From assembly GCF_023898315.1 (NCBI RefSeq), contig NC_064615.1, forward strand, positions 909,948,742 to 910,012,741: a stretch of DNA of 64,000 nucleotides, in the 5' to 3' direction. Positions 33,660 through 43,956 of the stretch are shown piece by piece; within the stretch, counting starts at the first letter, position 1, and each line of letters starts with the position of its first letter. This stretch comes from Schistocerca nitens. Lineage: Eukaryota; Arthropoda; Insecta; Orthoptera; Acrididae. Position numbers and translations under genes: made by a program. The notes under the pieces were generated by a model. That model did no database searches, was not told the origin of the DNA, and saw only the letters and a program-made list of their open reading frames with translations.

Positions 33660-34300
33660 CAACACAGCAGTAGAATTTGCAGCTTCGAAAACCTCACACG
33701 TGAAAACATCCATGATAGCCTGATGGTTAAAGCTTGGTATGGTTTGATGCCCATTTTTCTTAGTAGAGAAAACCATAAAACCATAATAGAAAATATCTAC
33801 CTGGACATACCCGAACAGTTCGTGCTACCACATCTAAAAGGGCTCCAACGGTTCATCACCTTGCAGCATGACGGTGCACCACCGCATTGGATTTTAAACG
33901 TGCGAAATGTACTGAATGACACATTGCTTGAGAGGTGGATTTGTCGTGATGGTCTCACCGTGTTATCCCTGTGTCACGTCCTTAGACATCTATTGTGGGG
34001 TTACGCCAAGAACGGCTTGTGTACAACACTAGTCAATGATGCTGCTACCCATCATGAACGAATCAGTAAAGTAATCGAAACTGCTGACGCTGCAATTCTG
34101 ACCCTACAAGGATAAAACGCGAATATTGTCCTGCTGTTCTACGAGCAATGAGTGGTACACACATTGGCCTTCTGGCATAACAGAATGAAAACTATGAGAG
34201 CTGCTATTTTTTTTAATAAACGACGACGCTCTATCTCTAATAGTTTCCACGTTACGATTTTTTGAAATGATTGAGGGACTTCTACGGACGCCTTGTATTT
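33660..34300 (+). mobile_element. Mariner-like transposon relic
   Basis: The 33723-34115 frame reads MVKAWYGLMP (the MVWYGL motif), QHDGAPPHWILNVRNVLND (second D) and ERWICRDGLTV. HLLWGYAKN follows, matching the ...PxDFFLWGYVK motif, where the third catalytic D has been lost. It ends KVIETADAAILTLQG. Order and motifs match the mariner-related family also seen at 37438-38349. The N-terminal half is missing and no end repeats were found. Confidence 0.75.
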
Positions 34301-34758
34301 CACTCACAAATAACCACTAAGCTAGGCAATAACTTGCATGCTATCACCTTCCCTGCATTTTTTTTTCGTATGATTTACGCCAGAAGTCCAGAACATGAGT
34401 AGATTTAAACACATTTCACTGTCGCTAAGGAAAGCAGATGAATTCTGTACCAATAGGGATCTAATGATTGTGACCACCTTATAGATTTCTGTCGAATTAT
34501 AAAATTTAATCATGGTTCCTACTAGAATTGCGAAGAGATACCTTTTTAAAACGGACTGACGGAAAAGAATTTCAAAGAACTGACGGCTCTGTCGTTTACT
34601 GCCACTGTTGCTGTAATTATGTAATCGGTTGTGTACTTATCTTATTATTACCAGGGAGTAGGCAATTTTAAAGAATATCTTTCCTAATCAATTGTATAAC
34701 TTACCGAACCACTTTGTTTGATTCTTAATAAGCATAGAAAATCTGTGCAAAAAAGGTA
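34301..34758. other. No recognised gene
   Basis: AT-rich spacer without a recognisable feature on either strand. Confidence 0.4.
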
Positions 34759-34987
34759 ATGTTGATATAGGCTACAACATGTGTGCAGAGGAAATGCTCA
34801 AAAAAATCTCAAGCGGATCAGTATGTAACTTCTGCTTGTCATATCGCAAAGACGAAGTTATTTCCGACACTAATGTTGACATAGGCTACAACATGTTTGC
34901 AGAGGAAATACTCAAAAAACTCTCAAGCAGATCAGTATGTAACTTCTGCTTATCATACTGCAAAGACGAAGTTATTTCCGACACAAA
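34759..34987 (+). repeat. 114-bp tandem duplication within an open frame
   Basis: AATGTTGATATAGGCTACAA at 34759 recurs as AATGTTGACATAGGCTACAA at 34873. The two 114-bp units are about 95% identical. 114 is divisible by 3, and the frame 34779-34991 reads through both: CAEEMLKKISSGSVCNFCLS, then FAEEILKKLSSRSVCNFCLS. The paired-cysteine VCNFC motif resembles zinc-finger halves in transposon proteins, but I cannot name a family. Confidence 0.8.
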
Positions 34988-35019
34988 ATAACAAAGTGTA
35001 CATTGATTTATTCGTATAA

Positions 35020-35230
35020 TTTCAAGTAAGTGAGTCAAAATCCATTGTTTGTGGATGTAATTGGTGCTTTTGCAGCAGCAAGTGTACTGTTTGAGACACT
35101 GGCAAAACCTGCATTTAAATCACTTTTAGAAAAGTACACGAAACATAATATCCAGAAACGAACAACCTTACCCAAAAATTACCTTAAAATATCGATGCAC
35201 AGGTACGTGAAAGAATACTTAATATGAAAA
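35020..35230 (+). pseudogene. Transposon protein fragment, uncertain family
   Basis: The 35030-35227 frame contains FVDVIGAFAAASVLFETLAK, FKSLLEKYTKHNIQKRTTL and PKNYLKISMHRYVKEYL. The FLEKYTxHxIPxxSTLRKNYL pattern occurs in many insect zinc-finger (BED-like/hAT-like) transposon-derived proteins. Here the proline and arginine are altered. The 114-bp duplication just upstream could belong to the same degenerate gene. It is short, with no start or splice context. Confidence 0.35.
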
Positions 35231-35260
35231 TCAGCTTCCACGTGCACCCACTTAATAATA

Positions 35261-35460
35261 AAAAATGGTTCAAATGGCTCTGAGCACTATGGGACTCAAC
35301 TGCTGAGGTCATTAGTCCCCTAGAACTTAGAACTAGTTAAACCTAACTAACCTAAGGACATCACAAACATCCATGCCCGAGGCAGGATTCGAACCTGCGA
35401 CCGTAGCGGTCTTGCGGTTCCAGACTGCAGCGCCTTTAACCGCACGGCCACTTCGGCCGG
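35261..35460 (-). mobile_element. tRNA-derived SINE, full length, perfect target duplication
   Basis: Reads on the minus strand from the tRNA-like head (GGCCGTGCGGTTAAAGGCG, B-box GGTTCGAATCC) to CAGAGCCATTTGAACCATTT. The 13-bp direct repeat CCACTTAATAATA at 35248-35260 and 35461-35473 flanks it without mismatch. Both the intact duplication and its similarity to the family pattern argue for a fairly young insertion. Confidence 0.93.
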
Positions 35461-35604
35461 CCACTTAATAATATACAGACATTATTTTTTCCCATTACAT
35501 CCAGTACAATTCTCCGAAAAATACCTGCAATTTGAATAATACGGAATATTCTCAACGTTCCGCTGCCTCATTGTGCATGTTTAATGACATGATACTGCAT
35601 GAAT

Positions 35605-35756
35605 CCGCTACGGTCGCAGGTTCGAATCCTGCCTCGGGCATGGATGTGTGTGATGTCCTTAGGTTAGTTAGGTTTAAGTAGTTCTAAGTTCTAGGGGACT
35701 GATGACCACAGAAGTTAAGTCCCATAGTGCTCAGAGCCATTTTGAACCATTTTTCA
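35605..35756 (+). mobile_element. 5'-truncated SINE, same family, opposite orientation
   Basis: Begins inside the tRNA-like head at CCGCTACGGTCGCAGGTTCG and runs to CAGAGCCATTTTGAACC. The 11-bp repeat ACTGCATGAAT at 35594-35604 and 35757-35767 is a perfect target duplication. The copy therefore inserted already truncated, as expected for target-primed reverse transcription. It is inverted relative to the SINE 144 bp to its left. Confidence 0.92.
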
Positions 35757-35767
35757 ACTGCATGAAT

Positions 35768-37040
35768 ATTTTACTATTTGATAGTGTATGAAAGTGAGAG
35801 CTTTAGTCATCTGTCACCATGAGAAACATAGTTTACAATTGGTCTGCGTGATTTCATCGTGGTTGTGCTTCCGCCAGCGATGAATTTCGCTTAAGCTGTC
35901 CACAACCAGATAAGAAGAAGGTCGGCACGTGACTTATCGTGAGATAGAGGTATTCTTCACACATATCCAGGACAGTAACACATTCGACATTGCGTGAATG
36001 GTTGGCTGTGGAAAAAACCTGCTCTCTCAGTTAGTGCAAGGAAGTACTCAAAAACTTGAATTGCAAAATCCATATACAACATCGTAACATGAGACGAAAT
36101 CTGTATATGTTCGTAAAAGCTAGAAACTACGAAGCACACTATTTGTATGTTCCCAGATAAACAGAAGGAGCCAAAAATGGTTCGTTCGCACGTTCACGAA
36201 AATGATCACTTGTTTCTTTGATTACACATGCCGCGGTCTGAGTATCGAAGAACAGATCATGCTAAATGGCGCACAACAATTTATTTGTCATGAACATTCG
36301 AAACGTCGTGTCATTACTTAATAATATTAGTGCTGGCTGTCAGACACTACATCAAACAACTGTTGATTAATTGAAGAACAAAAATCCAGCCAGTGTCTCA
36401 TTGCTCGCATTTACCCGCTTTATCTCCTAAGGATTTGTTTTTATTTCTGTATTTCAAACAGAAAAAGCGCGGATAAGGCATTTCGTCTCATAAAAAAGCT
36501 GGTTCTTTGTGTGGGAACCACATGCAAAGTAACGCCCGTAACAAGTAATCTCTCTTTACAGAGCATAATCTTTGACTGCTGTGCGGAAAGACAGTAAGGT
36601 CTGCCTTCTTGTAACGCAGACGTGTCTTACCATCGTGTATCAGTTGTGTAAATAAAGTATCCTTATGGTACTACACCGCATCGTTTCACGCGGGACTACA
36701 TTTCAACATCGTGTTGAGGTGCCAGCATCGAAGTCGAAACGTTTTAAGAATTGGTTGAAATGCTTGTAGAAGTATAAATTTTAAAGGCAAATGTTTTCAG
36801 AAACAATAAAAATATTTGTAACAAACGAATATTTTCTTACATTGTTTTTGTAAAAACCTAGAAGTCAGCCCTCATACTTTTCTTTAGTATCATTTGAGCC
36901 ATGCTGCGGTTCGCGTTGGTGCTGTTTGTAGGTTTCCGTCCTCTGTTGGAGGCCAGATCGTATCCTTTAACTGGCATGGTTGCGGTTGTTTGTCTTCTTT
37001 GTCGTCTTGACTGGTGCCACTCGTTTCGGAAGCGTTGCCT
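35768..37040. other. No recognised gene
   Basis: Nothing convincing. A stretch around 36570-36720 contains GTAAATAAAGTATCC and could be the end of an old LTR, but no matching boundary or duplication was found. Confidence 0.35.
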
Positions 37041-37437
37041 GTTCGCTAGTGGCAACAGCGGCGCTTGTTTTTCCGTGCCGTGTGTGTGTCAGTTCGGTCG
37101 GGGACTCAGGAGGAGCCAGGACCGTGCAGCGCGGCAACACGCCGGGACCGCTGGTGGCACGCATGGACTGCCGGATGGAAGGGCTGTGATCATGAGAGTG
37201 CACGACCTCGTCGTAAACCACATCTAGCAAGCTTTAAGATGATTGTATTTCAATCCAAGTAGAGCAGAGTCAGTCTCGAGTGTGGGCCCCGTAGTACGTA
37301 TGTGATGTTGTGACAGATTATCGTCGAGCCGTCATGTGCAGTTTCGTGGATCTGCGTACCGCTTAGTACTTGAAGACCCTACTGTGTTAAAAGCACTTGG
37401 CTCAGTGATTAGACGGTATGGTTACTCAACTGTGAAT

Positions 37438-38349
37438 TACAGGGTGATTCAAAAAGAATACCACAACTTTAAAAATGTGTATTTAATGAAAGAAACATAA
37501 TATAACCTGTTATACATTATTACAAAGAGTATTTAAAAAGGTTTTTTTTTTCACTCAAAAACAAGTTCAGAGATGTTCAATATGGCCCCCTTCAGACACT
37601 CAAGCAATATCAACCCGATACTCCAACTCGTTCCACACTCTCTGTAGCATATCAGGCGTAACAGTTTGGATAGCTGCTGTTATTTCTCGTTTCAAATCAT
37701 CAATGGTGGCTGGGCGAGGTGGCCGAAACACCATATCCTTAACATACCCCCATAATAAAAAATCGCAGGGGGTAAGATCAGGGCTTCTTGGAGGCCAGTG
37801 ATGAAGTGCTCTGTCACGGGCTGCCTGGCGGCCGATCCATCGCCTCGGGTAGTTGACGTTCAGGTAGTTACGGACAGATAAGTGCCAATGTGGTGGCGCT
37901 CCATCCTGCTGAAATATGAATTGTTGTGCTTCTTGTTCGAGCTGAGGGAACAGCCAATTCTCTAACATCTCCAGATACTGTAGTCCAGTTACAGTAGCAC
38001 CTTCGAAGAAAAAGGGACCAAAAACTTTATTGGCTGAAATACCAACGTTTAATACACCACCTATCAGGAGGTTTAACACCATACTTCGTTCGAAATGCAC
38101 GCTGGACATCTGTCGTCGATTCACTTCTGCCGTACTCAATAACACAAAAAGCTTTCTGTTGAGCGGTCGCCATCTTAGCATCAACTGACGCTGACGCCTA
38201 GTCAACAGCGCCTCAAGCGAACAAATGTACAACTAAATGAAACTTTATAGCTCCCTTAATTCGCCGACAGATAGTGCTTAGCTCTGCCTTTTGTCGTTGC
38301 AGAGTTTTAAATTCCTAAAGTTGTGGTATTCTTTTTGAATCACCCTGTA
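37438..38349 (-). mobile_element. Internally deleted mariner-like element with near-perfect TIRs
   Basis: The ends, read inward, are identical for at least 30 bp: TA, then CAGGGTGATTCAAAAAGAAT, then ACCACAACTTTA. The minus strand starts MATAQQKAFCVIEYGRSEST at 38173 and runs into KYGVKPPDRWCIKRWYFSQ, then a stop. The catalytic half lies in another frame (about 38070-37600): KVFGPFFFEGATVTG, FIFQQDGAPPHWHLSVRNY and HHWPPRSPDLTPCDFLLWG. The region between (linker, first catalytic D) is missing. Counting residues between the second and third D gives 41. The whole is 912 bp, shorter than a full mariner-like copy. It sits inside the noncoding repeat at 37041-39760. Confidence 0.88.
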
Positions 38350-39170
38350 ATAAAGTAGTGAAGAGATTTGTTTCATTCTGCCAACCATCGTCAGAGTTGT
38401 CACAGTGAGTTCAGTGTGCATTTGTGAGCCTAATGAATTTGATGTCACTCATTTGGTACTTGGTTTTGGCTCGCTTTGCGATTGTTTCCGCAATGCCGTG
38501 TGGTTGCTGATTCTGGTTGGTAACATTTCGGTTTTGCCTTGCATGCAAATCGAGTGGGGTTTTAGTTATTGTTGGTTTGTCTAGTGCTCTGTACTGTGAC
38601 TTGTTTGTTCAGATTTTCGAGTTTGCGGAATCCGACGTAAATCTGGTAGTGGTTCCTTTCTCGTTCCGGGCGCTCTAAACACAATATTCTGGGGACGTAG
38701 TGCAGACCGCCGGTTCCGGATTTGGCGTATTGTTCCATCGTTGCATTTGGTTTATTGGATGTCAGGTAGCTTCAGCAAGATTATCATTAGTCATTCATTA
38801 GACTGCCACTAGTCTGAGTTACCATCTTGGGAAGTGAATGCAACTCTTGGCTGCCTATCTCATCGCTCATGAAAGTGTTTGTTGCCTGACCGTCTCAGAG
38901 GTCGATTCCTGGAGCATCGTCTGTCACTGTTCCTTGTGTTTTATTTCTGTATTATTTATTACCATACCTTGTAATGCCTAAATTAAAGGTTATGTATGTC
39001 TAGTTAATAGTTCCGGTCGCCTTCTGGAATAAATCTAGCAGTGTAAGGGTTGTGTTAAAAGGTGACCATCATCTTATTTCACCCGTTTGGTGGTCAGTTG
39101 CTTGTTTTTCTCAATTAACCTTTGCTTGTATTTGCTGTATTACAGCAGGTTTCTAATTTTTTTTATACAT

Positions 39171-39500
39171 AATTGCCTTTCCTGGCGTGTAAGGCCTTCA
39201 GCCGTGATTGTGCTCATTTGCTTTGAAAAAAATAATTCGATATTTGTATTATAACAGTAAGCCTTAAAACCTTATTTACTGCCATTCCTGGCGTCTGATA
39301 CCTTCTGCTGTGCTTGTGGCCACTTACTTTTAATATTTCAGTACCTGTAAGTTGTAATTGCATTGAGTTCTTAAATATTCTTAATTCATTGCCATTCTTG
39401 GCGTGTAAGGCCTTCAACCGTGATCACAGTGGCTTTTTTTAAAAAAAAAAAAAAGAAACATTATCTGTATCTGTATTTTATGATGATTTGCTAAATTGTA
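39171..39500 (+). repeat. Three ~110-bp diverged tandem units
   Basis: Units begin TTGCCTTTCCTGGCGTGTAAGG (39171), TGCCATTCCTGGCGTCTGAT (39281) and TGCCATTCTTGGCGTGTAAG (39390). The CCTTC(A/T)(A/G)CCGTGAT signature is clear in the first and third. Spacing is about 110 bp. They form the 3' part of the noncoding repeat 37041-39760. Confidence 0.7.
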
Positions 39501-39760
39501 ACGCACTGAAAACACTGTTATTTACACAGTTCTTTATTCATTCATTAATAACGTGTGGTATTTTTTATTTATTGTTGAGTCTGGAATTACTGTTTTAAAA
39601 ATAAATATCTGTAACGGTAAAAGGTAACCAATAGTAACTGATTACGGCCCCGTCCACAATTGTAACCGAGTCCTGCCTTCCCTTGACTAGCAGGTGACAT
39701 CATTATTAATTACAACGAATCTGATATTTCGTGAAATAATTTTCAGTGTTAAATGAATAC

Positions 39761-40609
39761 GGTAAACGTCGGCGACTTCGCGAGGGTTCCGAGTGTATAG
39801 CGCGCCAATTCTGCGTGCTACAGAGACTTTCGGCGCACGAACACTGTGTTTCAGATGCATGAATTCAGTTTTGGTAACATTTCTGTACAGTGTACTGAGC
39901 GCCCAGATTTAGTTTATACTACGCCTTGTGCGATTTGGATGTTGACTTTCATTGATTAATGTAGCGTAAAGTTAGTATTACGAACAGTTTTGATTCTAGA
40001 AAGGATTGTCTGTGCAGTGTAGAATTTCGGGGGAAAGTGCTTGAAACTGATTACGTATATCAAATCTTATTTTGGGACGACTGCACCAGAACCATCACCT
40101 CAGGTAGTTAGATACCTTACGTAACAATTTTTTTTTTTTTTTTTGCAGCCAACGAGCCTTATCTTGAGAGGGATAGTAAGATGCATACAAAAGTTGTACG
40201 TACTTCGCCACGAAATCACCCACAACAACTCAGAATTCAGTGCAAGTACGTGCTTTATCCTCAAACAGCGGCTCCTTGTGCGATGTAAGTCTACGGCGGC
40301 GTCACTACATCCTGCGGGCAAAATGGTTGAGAAGAGTTATTGCGAATTGCGAAGATGACTGAAAATTTCGAGAAGAGTATATCGTTTTACTTTCTTCAGT
40401 AAAATATTTAGTTTACGTTCAACTATGACTTTTAAGCACAAGAAACAATAAAAAATTTTCTAATATTTAGTCAGCTTGCGAGATACAGTTATTTGGATGT
40501 TATGGACGAATTTTATTTATTTATCTAGCACATGCCTCCATCACAAATAATTAATATTTACAATTATCTGAAATAACAAACTTATATTTAAGCCACGAAT
40601 ACAGTCTAC
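39761..40609. other. No recognised gene
   Basis: A 71-codon plus-strand frame at 40143-40358 follows a T-run and AG (TTTTTTTTTTGCAG at 40132-40146), a good acceptor-like signal. The protein (SLILRGIVRCIQKLYVLRHE) is not recognisable. I leave it uncalled. Confidence 0.3.
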
Positions 40610-41430
40610 TTATCCCTCTGTTATGACCAGGAACTCAATAGGATCTCCAGGGAGACCTTTTATTTGATGTTCTGGAACCACATGGTGAACAGACCGCGCT
40701 CAATACCACGAACGTAACTTGCAGAGGTTATTTTCTTCCACTTGTGCAGAGAATCGGTACACTTGCCAGTGCTGGATCTTACTCTGTTGATAACCGACCA
40801 GATCTTACAAGCAAATCCAAATCCAGGTGGCTTGGCCGATATTCACTGTATCTTAGGTTGTTCTGTCGTAGCATTAATCGCAAAGCGTGTCTTCAGCAGT
40901 ATTTAGTGTTAAAGACGTTGCTAACTAACATCCTTGCAGTCGGGATTTCTGTGTGAACGGGGAGGTGAGGATGTTGTATAGTTTTTTGTAATCCCAAACA
41001 AATACACTTTCCCGCTGCGGACATGGAGGTAGCATGAGGTTAAGTATGGGCAGCCAAACAGTAAGTACAGGTTTTATTGTATCGTTGTGCTGTTTTACGA
41101 CATTCTTGTGTGAGAACTATTCATCCAAGGTGGGGAAACAAATTCGGTAAGATGGTAAACCAATCCCAGAGCTGAAATATGAAGTGTCGATGCAGAAGAT
41201 CTTCATGATGTGTGTCAAAGTTTATGGAGAATGTTATTTTTTTGGCAGATGTTCTTAATAGACGTTGTTTGTAACTGAATGTTCTGTCAAGCGTGACGCC
41301 TAGAAATTTTGGGTTTCTGTTATGTATGAGTAGCCTTCCTTCAAAGCAGACCGTGAGCTCTTTGTTCGAAAACTTGTTCGTTAGGTGAGACGTTGAGACT
41401 TCTGCATAAGCGACACACGGCAGCAACCTA
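40610..41430 (-). mobile_element. Jockey-like LINE, 3' part of ORF2
   Basis: Minus-strand pieces in order: ELTVCFEGRLLIHNRNPKFL and GVTLDRTFSYKQ near 41360-41270, with the GVTLDRTLTY motif typical of Jockey-clade LINEs after the reverse transcriptase. Next is TIKPVLTVWLPILNLMLPPC near 41060, and RESVFVWDYKKLYN near 41000. Finally GYQQSKIQHWQVYRFSAQVE and SVHHVVPEHQIKGLPGDP occur near 40790-40650. Frames are broken. The 3' tail is not evident. 5'-truncated and inactive. Confidence 0.7.
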
Positions 41431-41990
41431 ATGAGAAACTAAGTGTCATTTGTATTTGTCGCGTCAATCTACCCTCGATTATTCCACATATTCCCTCTCT
41501 TCTCTTGCCTTAATCGATGCATTTCCTTCAGAGCGCTGTGCGCCTCCCTGTCTAATCTACACTAAAAAGTAAACACATGTAAGGAGTGATCCTTCAGATG
41601 CCCAGAACTGGAATTTTGTCGTCGACACAGGTTGCCTGCCAGATCACAGGAATTTGTTGGTTTGTCGTAAGGTTTGCACATAGGCACTCTGCAGGTTTTG
41701 AATGTCTTCACATCGCTAATACAGACCAATCAATTTCTCCGCAATATCTTCATTTCCAGGAGTGCTACTATCTAAAAGTATGAAGGAGAGCTTCTGCGAC
41801 TTTTCGAAAGTAGAAGAGAGGTACTGTCAGATTGGAAGCTACGAGGACAGCTCGTGAGTATTCCGTGGATAGGTAAGTTGGTAAGGCTACTGTCTACAAA
41901 AGGCGGGGATACAGCTTCAACTGTCTGCTGCCAGAAAGTTCCAAAACACGGCACCCTCGGGTGCAGGAAGAAATATTCATTGTTAGCCGT
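41431..41990. other. No recognised gene
   Basis: Spacer with no coding or repeat signal that I can support. Confidence 0.35.
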
Positions 41991-43950
41991 GTCGGTTCGT
42001 ACCGACTGTGGTTTGCACACCGAATCTCTGGTCTGGTCGCCTGGTGGCGTCCTTGCTTCGCTTGTTCCGGTTTGGAATGTTTGCGAGGCGGACAAGCGCG
42101 GAACGGACACCCACCGAGTACGTGGAGAACGGAAGTCGGTTGCAGGAAACGTGTGTTGTCTCGCTCCGGTGGTCAGTGTCTTGACTGATTGGCTCTGAGG
42201 GAATTACTTTAGTTATGATTAGCTGATTCCGGTGCTCTGGAAGGGCACCTCTTTCCGCTGTCGGGCTATGTTTCGTGATCTAGTTAGCGGCGTTAGCGGG
42301 CTCTGTTGTTACTGCCTTGCCCTGTCTGATACTTCCCTGAGTAGCGAATTTGTGCTTTGCGGAGAAACGGACCCGCCCTTACTGTGGTCTGTAACGCCTA
42401 TAGAAACTGTTCGAGACTGCCCACCTCTGTGTTCGCTGAGCGCCATGTGTTGCTTTCCTGAGTAGTAGCTTAGTTGTGATACTCGGGTGTGACGTTTGTG
42501 GTGATAGTTTTTTACTGTCTGGTATTAAGATACCTCTGTAGTGGAGATATTTTCTGCGTTAATCGTGTATCTCCTTGTCAAATGATGCCTAATATTATTA
42601 TTGTCACCATAAGTCAAGCGGTGGGAATGTGACGGTGGTCGCAGGTGCTACTGGCACTGTCATGAACACTTATGATTATGTGCTCTTTTAATTCTGATAT
42701 GGCCAGATCAGACCGGGTACGCTGCCAGAGAGTTGTGAAATTTTCTGTGTTGGTAGCCTTGGGTGCTGTAAGGCGATATTCCTTACCTGGTTCTTGGAGC
42801 CTCATTGGGTCTGCATATCGTCTTATACTGGTATCTGACCGTTGTATCAGAATGAGGATTTCAACCCGGAAGGAAGATCAAAATTGTTATTTAAAAATTT
42901 AGTTAAACTACATTTGTGGCTGGTTATATTATATACTTATTCTTGGTTCTCGCCACTATTTAATTTGTACTGTTCTTAAAACTCTTAGTTTAGTCTGTTA
43001 CTCGCCGTTTTCCGGCTGTTGTTGTATCTTATTCTAGACTGCTTTTTCAGGAAGCTATTTGCTAAAAGTATGTTATTGTACTAATTGATCTGCTCGTGTT
43101 TCTAGGCATCTCCTCGTCACATGATGCTTATTTTACGAGCGCCCTGCTTTTGGCTGATGGGTCAACTACTGTTTCTGCAGTCTATGCGTGCAATTGGTCC
43201 TGCCTCAGAAGGGTAAGCGCACCAGCGTCACGATATTACTGGCCGGCATTTCGGATTCCCCGCTGCCGTTACCTTGCGTGAAGCTGCTCTATGGCACGGT
43301 GACTATTGCGTAAGTTTATTTCTTCACTGGTTCACGTGGGCCTAAATCCTTTCAGAGTTGGTGTATTTTTTGCCTTTTGGTCTGAATCCGTTTTGGTACC
43401 GTGCCTTTTCTGTATCAAATTTTCCGTAGTCAGCCGGACTCTGGGCCCTTGTATTTGCTTAAATCTGTCAGGTCTTTTAAAGGAGCGGGTTAAATTTTGG
43501 TTTGTAATTTCAAACCATTCTGTTAGCTTGGACATTTGAATTTGTGTAAACATTTCACCTGCTTCTGAATTTGTGCTAGTCGTTGTTACATTTGACTTTC
43601 AAAAATTTTGCTTTAAATTTGTCATACCCCTTAAAGGACCGTGTTAAATTTTCAATCTGTAATTTAAAACCATTTTGTTAGCCCGGGGCATTTAAGGTAT
43701 CATATTAGTTTACAAATTTTGATATCGTTGTTAAATTGGTTTAGTTGTGCTCCTTTGAATTTAAGGTGTTCCACTCATTATTTTAAGAACCATTGATTTC
43801 TAAAATATTATTTAATTGTGTATTACGATTCCTTCTTCTTTTAAAAAAGACTGTTTAATAAATGTGAATCACTTGGCAAATAATGAATGATGTCATAATG
43901 TGGGGCCCGGGCCCTCCATGAAGTCCAGTTAACCTGCCTTGCTGGAGCTC
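41991..43950. repeat. Noncoding repeat with two diverged ~180-bp units
   Basis: Around 43460 and 43630 two related blocks occur: TTTTAAAGGAGCGGGTTAAA ... CAAACCATTCTGTTAGC and CTTAAAGGACCGTGTTAAAT ... AAACCATTTTGTTAGCCC. Upstream sequence is noncoding with TG-rich character, as in 37041-39760, and a (T)-rich region with AATAAATGTG precedes the Tc1-like element. I suspect it is the untranslated or LTR part of a retroelement, but ends are not visible. Confidence 0.35.
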
Positions 43951-43956
43951 ACATTG

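Larger units (their letters stand above)
37041..39760 (+). repeat. Long noncoding repeat, LTR-retroelement-like
   Basis: A GC-richer left part (GTGTGTGTCAGTTCGG, GAGCCAGGACCGTGCAG) leads through a T/G-rich noncoding stretch. It ends in ~110-bp tandem units with a GCCTTCAACCGTGATC signature. It lacks open frames, and the flanks of the mariner-like insertion at 37438 continue into each other. I associate it with noncoding/LTR parts of a large LTR retrotransposon, but neither coding parts nor exact ends are visible. Treated as a fossil, and the class is an inference. Confidence 0.4.

Noticed and set aside
36901-37227. 108-residue secreted protein
   Set aside because: It crosses the left part of a noncoding dispersed repeat, has overlapping open frames in other phases and no conserved domain.
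37600-38232. Single 210-residue transposase starting MYICSLEALL
   Set aside because: The first ~70 residues are an out-of-frame reading. The real N-terminus (MATAQQKAF at 38173) is in another frame, and the copy has an internal deletion.
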